Shown in pieces: positions 1-12,985 of a DNA stretch of 64,000 bases. The translations under genes were made by a program, and so were the position numbers. Positions within the stretch are counted from its first letter, which is position 1. Each line of letters starts with the position of its first letter. Origin of the DNA: Ustulina deusta. Lineage: Eukaryota; Ascomycota; Sordariomycetes; Xylariales; Xylariaceae. Under the pieces are notes generated by a model, which worked only from the letters and a program-made list of their open reading frames with translations, searched no databases and was not told the origin of the DNA. Where the stretch lies: assembly GCA_023159155.1 (NCBI GenBank), contig JAJNNX010000018.1, positions 1 to 64,000 on the forward strand, written 5' to 3'.

Positions 1-2211
1 ATATATATATTAATAATTAAGCAATATTTTTTAAAATTATGCTAATTAGAATAGTATTACTTTAAAATAAGCTAATATTTTATATCTAGCTTTAATAATT
101 GCTTTAAACTTATTATTATTAGATATAAATTAAATATTAAAAATCTAACTTATAAGTATATTTTTAGCTTTATTATAGTAGTATTTTTTTTAGATCGCTT
201 GTTTTATGTTTGTTAGTATAGCTTATAGCTTTTTAAAGCATTTTTAATATTTTTGTATAAGTTTTTTCTAGTAGTATTAGGTAGTAATTCTATAGTATAT
301 AGAATTCTAGCTTTAATATTCTAGTTATATATAGCTTTTTTAAAAAAAGTATTTTTAATTATTAAAATTATTAATATAATATTAGATCTAGTATAATAGT
401 TTTATTCTTTTTTAAAAGCAATTTTTATAAATAAAAAATTAGAAAGCTTGATTTTTATAGATTTTTTTTTATATTATTATTATAAAGCAATCAAATAAAC
501 TCCCGGTAATAAGGTATATTACTAGCTTTTATAAGTATATTAACTATTTTTGCTCTAGTTTAAAAAAGCAATAATATTTAAAACAATTATTAGTTTAACT
601 ATTATAATATAAAGTTAGAAATTAATAAAATTTTTTATATTTTTTTTTATTGATTATCTAACTTATTTAATAGTTTTTTTAGTTTATATAATAATCCATC
701 TATTGCTATATGTTTTTTTTTAAAAACGTAGTACAATTTAAAGTTAAATATTTTAATAAAAACAACCTATTAGGTTAGAACTACGCTAAGTAATATAGAA
801 AATTTATTGTTTAGTTAAGTAATTAATATTTTTATATCTATTTTTAAATAGAATCTAATTTTATATAAGTAGTTTTATAGTTAGCAAAAAGCTTTAATAA
901 TTTTTAAGCATTTTTTTTTGTTGCATTATAATTTAATTTAAGTTTTTTTTAAGTTTTTAATTTATATTTAGATAGGTATATTTTATTTTTAATTAATTAA
1001 TAAAGTATAGCGCTCTATTTTTTTTTTAAAACATTAACTTTTAGTTAGATTTTTTTAGTTTTATAATCTAGGGTAATTAAGCAAAAATAGTTGTTAAAGT
1101 TTATTATAGTATTATTATTGCTTGCTTTTAATTATTTTTTTAAACAAACTTAATATTATGCTAAAAAAGCATAGTTAATAAAAGTACTATTATAGCATAT
1201 ATTTTTACTTATATTTAATAATAACTATTTATTTTTAGAAAGGCTTTTATTTTTGTAATATTGCTATATATTATTTATTCTAGAATTTTAAATATTTTAG
1301 CCCTTATAAGTTTATAGTTATTAGTTCTATAGAGATATCTAACTAGTATTATTATTAGTTTATATTATTTGTTTTTAATATTGTTTGTAGTAGTATTTAT
1401 TAATTCGAAATTTAGCAAAACTGCATTAATATTTTTAATATATTTAAAGATAAATTATTATATATTAGGGGCAACTTCCTAATTATTATAACAAGTAATA
1501 AGCCTTTTAATTCTTATATTATTAAAGAATAGTTTGTATTTTTTAAGTATAATATTATATAGTATTTGGCTAACTACTTTAAGGAAGTAAGCTACCAAAT
1601 TTGTTGCGCTTTAAAGAAGTATTATTATTTATAAAATTCCAAGTGGTATAAAAAAAACTATTAGTGCTTGACTAAAAAAAAATAAAAATACCTAATTATA
1701 TCTAAAAAAAAAATTAATTATTAATAAGATTTTATATATAATAAATTTTTTAGCAAATTTATTGTAGCTTTTTAATAAAAAGGCATTTTAGATTATAACT
1801 ATGTTTAGTTTAGTAGTAAAATTAATTAGTTTAAGCTTTTTATTTTTTTTTTTTACTACAAACTATACGTTTTAATATATACTATGTTTTTTTTTTAATA
1901 TATTGTTTGTAAGTTAGGTTTTAAATATATCTAGTACTCTTTTTTATAGTAGTGCAAAAATAGGAATTCTTTTTGTTTGCTAAGCTTTATATAGTATTAT
2001 CCGGATTTTATATAGTAATATAATTTTATTATATATTTTTTTAATCTTATTAAAATCTTAAGCTAAAGCTATTTTATATTTATATAGTACTTTAATTAGA
2101 AGCTTTTTTTTTTAATTAATAAGTTTTAATGTTTTTATGTTTTTTTTGATTTTTTAGAAATATTTTTTAGTTAATTAAGTTTTTTTAGGTTATATAATAA
2201 AACATAAATAG
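1..2211. repeat. RIP-degraded A/T-rich repeat DNA, family unknown
   Basis: This stretch is almost wholly A and T, with very few CG, CA or TG steps, many TA steps and stop codons in every frame. That is the usual result of repeat-induced point mutation on transposon DNA in ascomycetes. I recognise no domain in it. The LTR element that starts at 2212 is inserted into this material: its AATAG target copy at 2207-2211 is the last piece before it. No gene is supported. Confidence 0.75.
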
Positions 2212-2351
2212 TGTGACGGTTAGTACAGTCTTGGCAAGACTTGCAAGGACTTTAGACCTATAGGGCGATAAGATAGAAGGTTTATGCACAGATTAGCTTA
2301 TATTTCTGTAGTTATACATATAGAGTTTATATTTACTTACCCTATAAACTC

Positions 2352-2382
<31 letters not shown>

Positions 2383-2449
2383 AGCTTAGAGTTTTTATTT
2401 ATAGTATTAATAAATTAGCTATAAAAGCTTTACTTAATTAAGCGTAGCA
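2212..2449 (+). repeat. 5' long terminal repeat of the gypsy-type element
   Basis: Starts TGTGACGGTTAG and ends AGCGTAGCA, with a long poly-T tract near 2357-2382. It aligns over its whole length with 8127-8367. Outside the poly-T tract every mismatch I could align by eye (about 35) is a C/T or G/A transition. Its outer (left) end keeps the G and C residues, while its inner end is more mutated. Confidence 0.92.
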
Positions 2450-3934
2450 CTACTTTAAGCTTACTAATTATTTACTAATAAACGTTTAATAAAATACATA
2501 TTTTTTATTTTGCTATAGTTAGCAAAACATAAATAAACTTTTTTTTTTTAGTTGTATACCTAATACTAAAGATTATATATTTTATAATATAAACTTGATT
2601 TTAATACAACTATAATAAAACTTTTAATTTTTATGCTACTTAAAGGCAAATAACTTATAGGAAACCTAACTTTAAATATTTTAATTCTATTTCGGGCACT
2701 TAAACAATTAGAATAATTTTAGTTATAAAATATAACTAGCCTATTATTTTTAAACAATCTTAAGATTTTTATTTCTATAAAAAAAAAAGAATATTTTATA
2801 CTAGATTTTTTTATAGATATTTTAGGTAAACTAATATTTAAAAAAGAAAATAAAGCATTAGAACATAAAAAAAATAAAAAATTAGGACTTAAAAAAAACA
2901 AAAAATTAGAACTTAAAAAAGCAAAATTTAAACTAAAGCTAGAACAATTTAGTATAAATAATATATTTAAAAATATAACAGAAAATATTAGAGCTATACA
3001 GGCTTACAATTTTGCGTTAGTTCTAGTAAAACTTTTCTAATAACTAAAAAAAATAGAACACTAATCTTTTGTTATGTTTACTTTAGCGCTTTTAAAAAAC
3101 TATTACAATTTAACTATAAAAAGCATATTTAGAAGTATTAATTTTAAATTTTCTAGCTTTGCTGTTTTGCTTATTTTTTAATTTATTAGTTTATTTATAA
3201 CTGCTTTAAACTTTTTTTACACCAAGAAAGCTAAAGTACAAAGAACTAATCTTAGCAAGTTTATAAGAAATAAAAACTTGTTTAATAACTAGGTTTATAA
3301 ACTAATAAAAAAGTTAAACAAAGATATTATTATTTTTTGAACTAAAAATAGCTAACTTTAATATATTATAAGCTAATTAGAAAAGCGTACTAAAAAATTT
3401 ATAAAAATATATTTTTATTTAACTAAAAAACTGTTTAGTAGTATTACAAAAATGATCTAAGCTTTGTTAGTAGCTTATTATAATTTTAATTAAGTAGCTA
3501 CTACTTATAAAATATTTAGAGCTTATATATATAAAACAAGTAGAGATATTAATAAGTTTATTTTTATATTTAATAGTTTAACCTAAAAATATTAATTTAT
3601 AGAATTATAATAGAAGTACAAACTATAGAACTATTTTTATATAAACTTAAGAAAGGACTTATATAAAGCTTTTATAAATCTAGATATTTTTTACGAATTA
3701 TTTATTAATAAAGTTATTAAGTTAGTATATAATGCTAAGCAAGCTTATAAGAATTACTAGTAAACTAAGCCTGTAAGCTCGACTAAAAAAGGATTAAACT
3801 TAGATAATCAAGCTTTTAGCAAACCTAACTACTAACCTTTGGCAAACCTTAAAAGTTTTAAAACACCTATTTTAAAACAGTTAAGATAGGCTTTAATTAT
3901 AAAAAAAAAAAAAGCCTATTAGGATAATAAAACT

Positions 3935-3976
3935 TGCTTTATTTATAGTAAAAAAGGATATATATTAGTTAATTGT
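3935..3976 (+). pseudogene. gag zinc-knuckle relic (CX2CX4HX4C pattern)
   Basis: The plus-strand reading is C-F-I-Y-S-K-K-G-Y-I-L-V-N-C. It fits a retroviral-type zinc knuckle, with the first and last cysteines intact. The second Cys now reads Tyr (TGT to TAT) and the His reads Tyr (CAT to TAT), both of which are RIP-type transitions. The frame differs from that of the pol block downstream, as expected either for a separate gag frame or for an indel between the two. Confidence 0.65.
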
Positions 3977-5439
3977 TTTAACTAAAAACTTAAAGTTTTA
4001 GGTGTTTAACTAGTAAAAGAAGCATTTAATAAGAATAGCTCGGGTAGTTTATCTAACTTAAAAAACAAGTAGGACTGATGGAAATCTTTTCGTTAGTTTT
4101 TTTATTTATTTTAGCTAAAATATATAGCTAGAACAAATTAATTACTTTTAAAATATTTGCCAAATTATAAGTTAATAATATTAAAATAGAAACTTTAGCT
4201 TTATATAATATTAGAGCTTATATTTTTTTAATAATTAGCTATAAATTTGTATAATAAGTTAAGCAACGGCTAAAAGTAGAAGTAGTCCGTTTAATAGAAC
4301 TTTAGAAATTTTGTAACTACTATAGTAAGGTAGTTAGCAAAATCTATAAATATTTAATATATATAATAAAAATCAACAATTAATAGTTTAAGGACTAAAC
4401 GTTCTAGGTTATTAATTTTAGTTATAATATTATTATTAGTATTAAATAGTTAGTAAAGCAAAATGTTCTAATAAAAACTTAAAAACAATAGTTAATCTAG
4501 CTAGATAATTTATTTTTATTAGCTTAATTTTTCCCTATAATTATAGTTAAACTATTTAACTATAAATAACAAATTATAGACCTAAAAATATAAAAAGATA
4601 TTAATTAATATAATTAAGCATTAAAAAAATACTATTAGATATTAAAACAATTTTTTAGAACTAAAATAATTATTCTAAGTATAACTAAAACTAAAAAAAC
4701 ATAAAAAAAACTTAGGACTTTTAAACCTAAAATAAAAAGGGTCTATATAATAATCCTTAAAAAAAAAAAAAACTAAGCTATTATTAAAAAAATTCTATAA
4801 GATTTTTAGAACTACTTTTATTAGAATAAGTAGGAATAGTTAGCCGAAAGGACTTTATAAAAACTTATTGCGATTAAATTTATAATAACCAAAAATAATA
4901 ATATTAAACTACTTAAAAAAAATTCAAAAGTAATTAATACTTTATAAAAAAAATGGACTTAGATTAACTAAGTAATACTATAAAAAACTTTTAATAATAA
5001 ACCTATTTTATTTCTAAAAAAAGAAAACCTTAAGTATATAGAGTTAGTACAAAGTTTTTTGTTTTTTTAACTATTATACTTAAAAAGGTTTTTTTTAAAA
5101 AAGGAATTTAAAACTTTGCTATTATTATAACTAGGGTTTAATATAGTGCTAGAACTTAATAGTAAAAAATATGCTTTAGGACCCTACTAATATTAAATAT
5201 TTATATAGTTTATTTTTTTTAAAAAAAAGTTTATAAATAAGCTACTAGTTATAGATTTTATTAAATAAAATATAAACTTAAATATTATATTTGTTTTGTT
5301 TATACTTAAACTTAGGTTAAGTAAACATAGATTTGTAATTAATTACTAATAAAAAAATATATATTTAAAAAATAGAATTATGCTAGCTTTAAATATTAGC
5401 AGTACTATATTTAATTGTTATAATATAACCTATTTTATA

Positions 5440-5658
5440 AAGCTAGATATTATTAAAGCTTTTTATTAATTATTGCTAATTTTAGAATTATACTATTTTA
5501 CCTTTTTTTGAACCTATAAAAAAATATTTTAATAAAAAGTTTTATTATTTGGTCTAAAAGTAGGACTTATATAATAGCAGGTTTTTATTAATATATAAAT
5601 CTAAGAATTTTTAAATAAATTTATAAGCGTTTATGCAAATAATATTCTAATTTATTCT
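5440..5658 (+). pseudogene. gypsy reverse transcriptase relic
   Basis: At 5440 the plus strand reads K-L-D-I-I-K-A-F, the RT motif carrying the first catalytic Asp, which is intact at 5446-5448. At 5629-5658 it reads V-Y-A-N-N-I-L-I-Y-S, where Ty3/gypsy RTs have the catalytic pair of aspartates; both now read Asn (GAT to AAT, a RIP-type change). The two motifs share a reading frame and are about 63 codons apart, which suits this family. The RNase H start (I-L-A-F-F) at 6043 is in the same frame. The enzyme cannot be active. Confidence 0.85.
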
Positions 5659-6779
5659 AAAACTAAAAAATAGTACTAGACCTATTACAAAAAAATAATT
5701 TATTGCTTATATTAAACTAGGTACTAAAAAGATATTAGAAAGTTTTATTTTAATACGCCTATTATTAATTATTTAAAAATAGTTATAAAAGCTAAAATAA
5801 AGATTAAGATTGACCCTACTAAAATTTAAGCGATTTTAAATTAGAACTTTAACAATTTTAAAAGTACTAAATCGATTCGGTTATTTTTTGGGCTTTATAA
5901 CTATGTTTATATGTTTATTTATTATACTAGTAAAATAGCTATTTTTTTAAATCGATTACTAAAAAAAAACAAACTATTTGTAATAAGACTAGAACAAAAA
6001 TAAACTTTTAAATATATAAAACTATTAATATATAAAGCTTTAATTTTAGCCTTTTTTAGGCCTGGCCAACCAATATAAATAAAAATAAATATTTTATATA
6101 ATATAACAAAAAAAATTATTTAATAATAATAAAAAGATATAACCTAAAAATTTATAAAATATTTCTTTAAAATAATAATATTAACTAAGTAAGCTTACCT
6201 AATTTAAGACTAGAAATTTTTAGTAGTAATATAGATTTTAGAATACTACTACTTAGAACTTTTAAGAACTAAATTTTTTATAATAACTAATTATTAAGCT
6301 TTACTATATTTTTTAAATAAACAGATTTTATTAATGCAATAAGTCTGCTGGACTAACTTTTTATTAAACTTTAATATTATTTTTTAGTATTAATTAAAAT
6401 AAAAAAACATAGTAGCTAATATTTTATTAAAAAAAATAGTAAAACTTTTTATAATAAAAGCTAAAAAAACTAAAAAAAAAACAATAGTATTAGTTCTTTT
6501 TAATAAAATACTAGGTCCTATATTAACTATAGATATTCTGTCCGATATTTTTTAAAAAGCCGACCTAGTAGACCTAATTAAACAAAAGAACTAACTATAA
6601 AAACTAAGAAACAAAAATAAAAAGCTATATATACCTGAGGTTACCCTAGATAGAATTATTTTTTTTTGTATAGCCCTAATTTAAAAAGCTTATATGTTTT
6701 TAATTATTATATACCAAAACTAATACAAAACAATTAAAATGTTAGAACAAGAATACTACTAGTTTTATTTAAAACATAA

Positions 6780-7740
6780 TTATAAATAATATATATATAA
6801 TTGCTATAACTACAAAAGAAATAAAATATTGCAAAATAAAACTTTTGGCTTTTTTTACCTATTATTTATACTATTTATAGTATAGCAATACATAGTGGTA
6901 AATAGTAAAAATATGCTATTTGACTAATGGGGTTATAACTATATATAAATATTTATAAATAAGTTTAGCTGTTTAATTATAACTTTACTTAGCAAAAAGA
7001 CTAATATTACAAAGTTATTAGTTATATAATACTATAAAAGTTTATATAGATTTTTAGGTATACTAAATATATAAATATTAGATAATATAAAACCATTTAT
7101 TTTTAAGTTTATAACAATAATTAATAGTTTTATAAGTACTAAGCATTATTTTAATAGCGCTTATTATTTTTAAACCTAAAAAGTAATAAAATTAACTAAT
7201 TAAAAACTAGATTAATAATTCTATTTTTATATTAATAAGTATTAAAATAACTAGAATATTTATTTTTTTGCTTTAGATTTTGTATATAATTTTTTATAGT
7301 ATTTATTAATTAATATATTACTACTAAAAGTGGCAATAGGAATAAATATATAAAACTTTTTAATAGTAAACTTTAGTAAGGCAGTTATAAATTCTAATAC
7401 TAAGCAATAAACACTCAAGTTAATTTATTAAATTTAAAATGTTTAAAAAATAGTACACAAAGCTGCAATTTTTATATAAAAACAATATAAATTACAAGCT
7501 AACAAAAAAAAATATTTAGTAAACTTTAAAATAAAAAATAAAGTTTTTTTAAAAAAAAAAAGTTTTGTAACGCAAGTATTAACTATTAGATTAGACTTGC
7601 AATTAGTTAACTTTTTTAAAATTTTAAAAAAACAAAGATTTAGCTATATTTTTGATTTGTCTAACTTTTATATAATAAAGAACTTGTTCTATACTAACCA
7701 ATTGCAAAAAGCAAATAATAACTTTTTATTTTAGCAAATT
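6780..7740 (+). pseudogene. Integrase and C-terminal module relic of the gypsy-type pol
   Basis: Near 6790-6815 a C-Y-N-Y segment suggests the CXXC half of the HHCC zinc-binding domain. At 7132 the frame reads I-S-T-K-H-Y-F-N-S-A-Y-Y-F, matching the stretch of gypsy integrases just before the catalytic Glu region. From about 7600 it reads F-K-I-L-K-K, followed by a segment like the GPF/Y module that ends these polyproteins. All are in the RT frame. In-frame stops stand where Gln or Trp codons are expected, as RIP produces. I did not recognise a chromodomain. Confidence 0.75.
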
Positions 7741-8126
7741 TAGTTATTGCCCCCGGCCAAAAATATTAACAGCAAAACAGAATTTAAAATCAAACAAATT
7801 AAACAATTAAAAATACATAAAAAAAACAAAAAACTGCAATACTAGGTTGCCTAAAAAGGCTGCAATCTTAACAACACTTAATATATAGCTTAGAATTTTA
7901 AAAACGCGCTAATTAAACTTAACTAATTCTATAAAACTTATAAAAAAGCTTCCAGACCTTTTATAAGACTATAGGAATAAATATATACAATAGCAACTAA
8001 CAAATTTGCAAACAATTACAAAAATAATAATAAAGCAGTACGCTATAAAAAAGCTATACAAACCTACTATTATTAATAATTTTAAATTAAAACTATATTT
8101 AAACTTTTAGTTTTAAAAAGAAGTAA

Positions 8127-8367
8127 TATAATAGTTAGTATAGTTTTAGCAAGACTTGCAAGGATTTTAGACCTATAAGGCAATAAAATAAAAGGTTTAC
8201 GTATAGACTAGCTTATATTTTTGTAGCTATATATATAGAGTCTATATTTATTTACTCTATAAACTCTGATTTTTTTCCTTTTTTTTTTTTTTTTTTTTTT
8301 AGCTTAGAGTTTTTGCCTATAGTATTAATAAACTAGCTATGGAAGCTTTACTTGATTGAGCGTGGCA
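8127..8367 (+). repeat. 3' long terminal repeat of the gypsy-type element
   Basis: Right-hand copy of the LTR, followed directly by the AATAG target duplication (8368-8372). It is preceded by a purine run (AAAAAGAAG) in the position of a polypurine tract. Its outer end keeps the sequence GATTGAGCGTGGCA, while its inner end is strongly C-to-T and G-to-A mutated. This is the mirror image of the 5' LTR. Confidence 0.92.
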
Positions 8368-8372
8368 AATAG

Positions 8373-11300
8373 ATATTTAAATAAAAAAATTTTTTTTTAG
8401 ATATTTTGTCTAGTTTGCGCTAATTATATATTTTTACTAAAGCTTTTTTTTTTTAATTAATTAACCCTAGAAATATAGAACTATTATGTTTTATATTATT
8501 AATTAAGTAGATTTTTTTTAATTTAAGCTTATATATTATAAATATTAAAATAAAAAAAATAAAAAATACTATTTATTTAGCTTTTAAAACTTTTGCTTTT
8601 TTTGCTTTTTTTATAGTTTTATAAATAATAGTTCTAAAGATTATTAAGAATTTATTATTTAATAGAGCACTTATAAAAGAAGTATTGTTATTTAGCTTTA
8701 GTATTTAGTTTATATGGTTTATGGGTAGCTAATTAGCGTTATAAAGATATTTTTATATAATTTTATTATTTAGGTTTAGTACTAAGTTAAAAGTTATTTT
8801 AGTAACATATAATAAAAATAAAATTTAAATATTAATTAAAAACTAATTATGGCTATTTATAGCGGCTTTTTATATATAAATGGCTATTAGTTTTTTGTAG
8901 CTCTAATTGCTGATTTGTTATAGGGGCATAATTGGATGGGCAGGGTTGCGGGGGCAATAATACGTGTATTACTAAGAGTGAATATAGCTATTAGAACTAA
9001 ATTTTTAAAGTAGAGAACATAGTTTGTGATTTTTAGGAAGTTTATTTCTAGGAGCAGAAAGGTAGCTATTTTTTTATTTAGAACTATATATATAGGAATA
9101 GCTTATATATATTTTTTAGTAATTTATACTAGCTAAACAATAATTTTTTTATATAATTATAAGAGTACTTTTAGTTTGGTAAAATATTTATTTTAAATTA
9201 TTTAAGTATTAATTATAAGGAGTTGGTTATTTTTAATATAATTTTTTATTAGAATATATAATTAAGTGCTAGTATTAAAAAGTCTAGTAATTGGTAAGCT
9301 TTTTAGTAATTCCCTAATTTTTACTATAATTTTAGGTGTGGCCCTTATATAGTTTTTTATGTTCTATAGAGGTATACTTGTTTAGAAAGTTTTATGGACC
9401 TTTTTTATAGATTTTTGTAGTGTTATATATGTATTATTGACTTCTAAAATAGGTGCGTCCAGTATTTGTTAATTACTTGCTTTAAACTTAGGTTTATTTG
9501 GTTAATTTAATTTAATTGTTTTTTTGCCTGATATTTGTTCTATTTTAAAGGCCTATACTACAAGTAATTCTAACGTATTAGGGAATAAACTTAGCAGTTC
9601 TTTTTAAGTTAACCCTATTTTGGCTTTAAATAAGTTATTAATTTTGTTAAAAAATACCTAGCGTTTTTTTATTCCTAAAACAGGTAAAAGTACTTACTAA
9701 TTAGTGCTTATATTTATTATAGCGCTAATTATTTTGTAGGGTTAAGTAATGTTATAGGTTTTAGGCGTAATGTTGTTTTCTTTATTTAGGCGTTTTCTTT
9801 TTGCTATTATAGCTTTTATATAGGTTTGTATATTAAATATACCAATAGGGTCCAGAACTATAAGTATTAATAGGTTATTTAAAAAAGCAACTTAATTAAT
9901 TGCTTTTAGTACTATAAATTTTTGCCTATTTTAGTATTTTTGCTATTTATTATATTAGAATTTTAAGTAGTTTTTTTTAGCTAGAATATTAAGCTTTTAT
10001 TGTTTTATAAAAACTAAGTTAGCTTGGAATTTTATTCTAGGGTTAGGCTGATTAGTTGTAGTTAGTTATTTAAGTATTAAAATAGGTGGTTAAGCTAGGT
10101 TGTTCGAAGTATTTTTGTTTTTGCTAAGTTCTAGGTTTTATAATTAGGTTTTGTTTTTAAATTTTAGATCTTTTAAAACATAGTTAAATTTATATAAAGC
10201 TTTATAAACTACTAAAGCTACTAAGAAATATTTACTAGAGCAGTTGTAATAAATCTATATTAAAGCTAGAAGTATAAATTTATTTTTTTTTTTTTTTTTT
10301 AATATTTTATTTAGGTTAACTATAAATAAGCAAATATATTAAAGTATATGTAGTAAACTAATATACTAGGCTCTAAAGTTATATTTTTTATATAGAACTT
10401 TAAAGTTTTCTGCTTTTTTTTATTTATTTATAGCTTTGTTATATATAATCTTTAGCTTTGCAAAACTAGTATTTATATAGATTATTACTAATGCTTTTAA
10501 AGTTATTCTAGCTACTTAATTAGTTATATTTTTAAAGGTTTAATTGTTATGCTTAGGTGGTAAAGGCTTTAAATTAGCTATTTTTGTATTGCTGCCCGTT
10601 TTGCTAGCTGATTTTTTAATAAAACGTTTAACTAAAGGGGGTATAGTATTAATTCTAGTTAGTTAGTAACTATATTATTTTAGTTATTGCTTTGGTTATT
10701 TAAGTATTATAAATAGAAAAGCTTTTTATTTTAGCTATTAATTGTTTAATTACTAGGTTTATATATATATAAACTATTAGGGGTATAATAAAAAGGGTAG
10801 TTATAAGTAGCTAGTTTAAAGGAGTAACTAGTAAAGCTTAGAATAGTTATACTTATATAGCTTGCTAAATAAAGTAAAAAAGTATGTTTAGTAATAGTTT
10901 TAAGCTAGTAGTACTATTTAGAAAATTTAATATTGTTGTTTATAGCTAAAAAAAAGATTTTAAGTTGGCTTATTGTTTAAAAATATCTATAGTATTAATA
11001 TATTTTTTTTGTTATAAGTTATTTTTAGTAATTTTATATTTATTAAAAATGTTTTTAAAGTAATTAAAAAAGATTGATTTGATTAAGTTATATAAGTAAG
11101 ACTTTTTAGGTATTAAAAGGATTTTTTAGCTAAGTTTATTAACTAAAACTATATATTTAAAGAAGAATTAAGTATAATTTTAAAGAGTTGTTTTAGTACT
11201 TAAGAGGAGTTTAGTAAGTTATTTTTTTTATAATTAAGTTTGTTTAAGATTAATTGTTTTATATTTTTATTTTAAGCTTATAATAGTTGAATTTTAATTA

Positions 11301-12480
11301 GTATAAAAACTAATAATATATTAGATTATATATTTTTTAATTATAGTTTTTGTTTAATATAGTAATTAATTAACTTATTTGGCTTATAAAAATTTGTATA
11401 ACTTAAAAAGTTTTTTTATTTTGTAAAGCTATTCGGTTACGTTTTTTTTATTGAATTAGTTTTAAGGGCGGGATATAGGATTAGAAATAAATAAACTAAT
11501 AATATATAGAACTGCAGCGTTTCTAAAAGCTAATTATATAAATATTAAAAGCTTAGCTGGCTAGTATTTATTAGTTTGATTGTTAGTTAGCATAGTATTA
11601 GAAATAGGTATGTTTATAATTGGAATGTTTGGGGTAAACCCTGTTAAAAAAAGCCCGAGGTTTTATAGTTGCTTTGGAACGTTTGGGTTGTTTATTTTGG
11701 GTTACTAATTAGAACTATTAGTATATAGGAGTAACAAAATAATAAATGTTTTGGAAATAGAATAATAGTTTTTGGGTTTTAATAATATTTTTTTGTTTAA
11801 TATTTTGCGGTTTTTATTGCTATATAAGCATATATAATTAGTATAGTACTTTTATAGGTTCTTTATTAGAAGCTTATATATATTTGAGTTTAATAAATAT
11901 ATTGGCTTTTTTAATATAACTATAGTTAGGTTTTATATTTTTTTTGCAGATCTAATAGAAATAGTGTAGTATTATTGGTATTTTTGTGGTTGGTTGTCCT
12001 AAAAATAATAGTTTTATTAATACTTTATATTTATTTAATTTCTGTTGTGGTTAGTTCTTTGTTATTTTTGTGTTATATTATTAAATTATATTAAAAGTCC
12101 GGCTTTACATAAAGATTTATTAAAAGAAATACAACTAATTAGCATGATTAGTGGTTGGTCTTTGTGTGTTAGGTATATTAGCTAGAAGTATTAGTTTCTG
12201 ATTGTAGGTCGCGCTCCGAAAAGCATTAAATAATATTGATTTTTATTGCTTTACTAAGGATACTAATAAAATAGAGCAGGGCTCCTAATCGGCGTATTGC
12301 ATACTTAAACTAACTAAACCTACCTAATCGGTATATATTAGACTATGTTTTTTGATTTATAGATCTTTGTATATATTAGGTCAAGATTTAATTCATAATT
12401 ATAAATAAAAACGCAATAATCAATTAATAAAAATAAATTTTTAACTTTTATTTAGTATTCCGTAATAATTATTTATTGTT
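8373..12480. repeat. RIP-degraded repeat DNA, family unknown
   Basis: A/T-rich with stops in all frames. A short G-rich island lies at about 8930-8990, and a slightly less mutated part at 12,160-12,350 contains CCTAATCGG twice (near 12,286 and 12,331). I see no clear transposase or RT motif on either strand and assign no family. About 30 bp near 12,265-12,295 resemble 22,322-22,350 if C/T and G/A changes are ignored, which suggests a dispersed repeat. Confidence 0.6.
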
Positions 12481-12608
12481 TGCTATATAAAAAAGAAGTC
12501 TTTTGTAGCTTTAAATAAAAAACGTATGCTTTTTATACTTTTAGCCCCGTAATCTCCGAGGTTTCCAAGAATGCGTTCTACTCCATAACTAAGGACCTGT
12601 CTCTGTTG

Positions 12609-12695
12609 GATATATACGCGGATAAAAACAAGCACAAATAATACGTAGCTACGGGCCAATCTTTTGGCCTTTTGGTGTAGTGGTAAATCTGACAA
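12609..12695. repeat. 87-bp perfect direct repeat, copy 1
   Basis: Identical over 87 bases to 12,899-12,985. It contains the small palindrome GGCCAATCTTTTGGCC and ends with TTTTGGTGTAGTGGTAAATC, which resembles the 5' part of a tRNA, including the internal promoter A box (TGGTGTAGTGG). Base composition is near normal, unlike the surroundings. No full tRNA can be folded from it, because no T-arm or acceptor partner is in place. It may be a tRNA-derived or other short repeat. Confidence 0.85.
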
Positions 12696-12753
12696 TTAAG
12701 AGTCTCATACGCTTGAAAGAGTTAGCCGTCCCACTGAAGTGGCCCTTGGCAAA

Positions 12754-12785
12754 GGTCCCGGATCAATCCACTACGCTAAAGACCA
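12754..12785 (-). repeat. Box-A-like segment in inverted orientation
   Basis: The minus strand reads GGTCTTTAGCGTAGTGG and resembles, in opposite orientation, the CTTTTGGTGTAGTGG segment ending the 87-bp repeats. Together the two make an imperfect inverted pair on either side of about 75 bp. This could be the mark of a short tRNA-related transposable unit, but nothing here proves it. Confidence 0.3.
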
Positions 12786-12898
12786 CCTATTCGATTGCGA
12801 GCTGGACCCCCTAGAGGCCAAAGAGCCCAAAGGCAGGTAAATTAGCCGTGCGCCCAGCTGTTCCAAAAAGTGATTTGCAACAGCTGAGGGGGTGTGTC

Positions 12899-12985
12899 GG
12901 ATATATACGCGGATAAAAACAAGCACAAATAATACGTAGCTACGGGCCAATCTTTTGGCCTTTTGGTGTAGTGGTAAATCTGACA
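12899..12985. repeat. 87-bp perfect direct repeat, copy 2
   Basis: Second identical copy, offset 290 bp from the first. Between the copies lies non-A/T-rich sequence with the inverted pair CAGCTGTT / AACAGCTG (about 12,856-12,886). The sequence returns to A/T-rich after about 13,015. The short open frames here (70 and 77 codons) share a segment only because of this repeat and are not taken as genes. Confidence 0.85.

Larger units (their letters stand above)
2212..8367 (+). mobile_element. Ty3/gypsy-type LTR retrotransposon, complete in outline but inactivated by RIP
   Basis: The element is bounded by two LTRs of about 240 bp and by a perfect 5-bp target duplication, AATAG at 2207-2211 and 8368-8372. 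The LTRs begin with TGTGACGG (RIP-mutated to TATAATAG in the right copy) and end in GCA. Inside, on the plus strand and in typical gypsy order, are traces of a gag zinc knuckle (3935-3976), reverse transcriptase (5440-5658), RNase H (about 6043-6110), integrase (about 6780-7215) and a C-terminal GPF/Y-like module (about 7570-7740). The pol landmarks are all in one frame, so the damage is stop codons and substitutions rather than frameshifts. The order RT, RNase H, integrase and the wording of the RT core indicate gypsy rather than copia. It is nested in older A/T-rich repeat. Confidence 0.92.
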
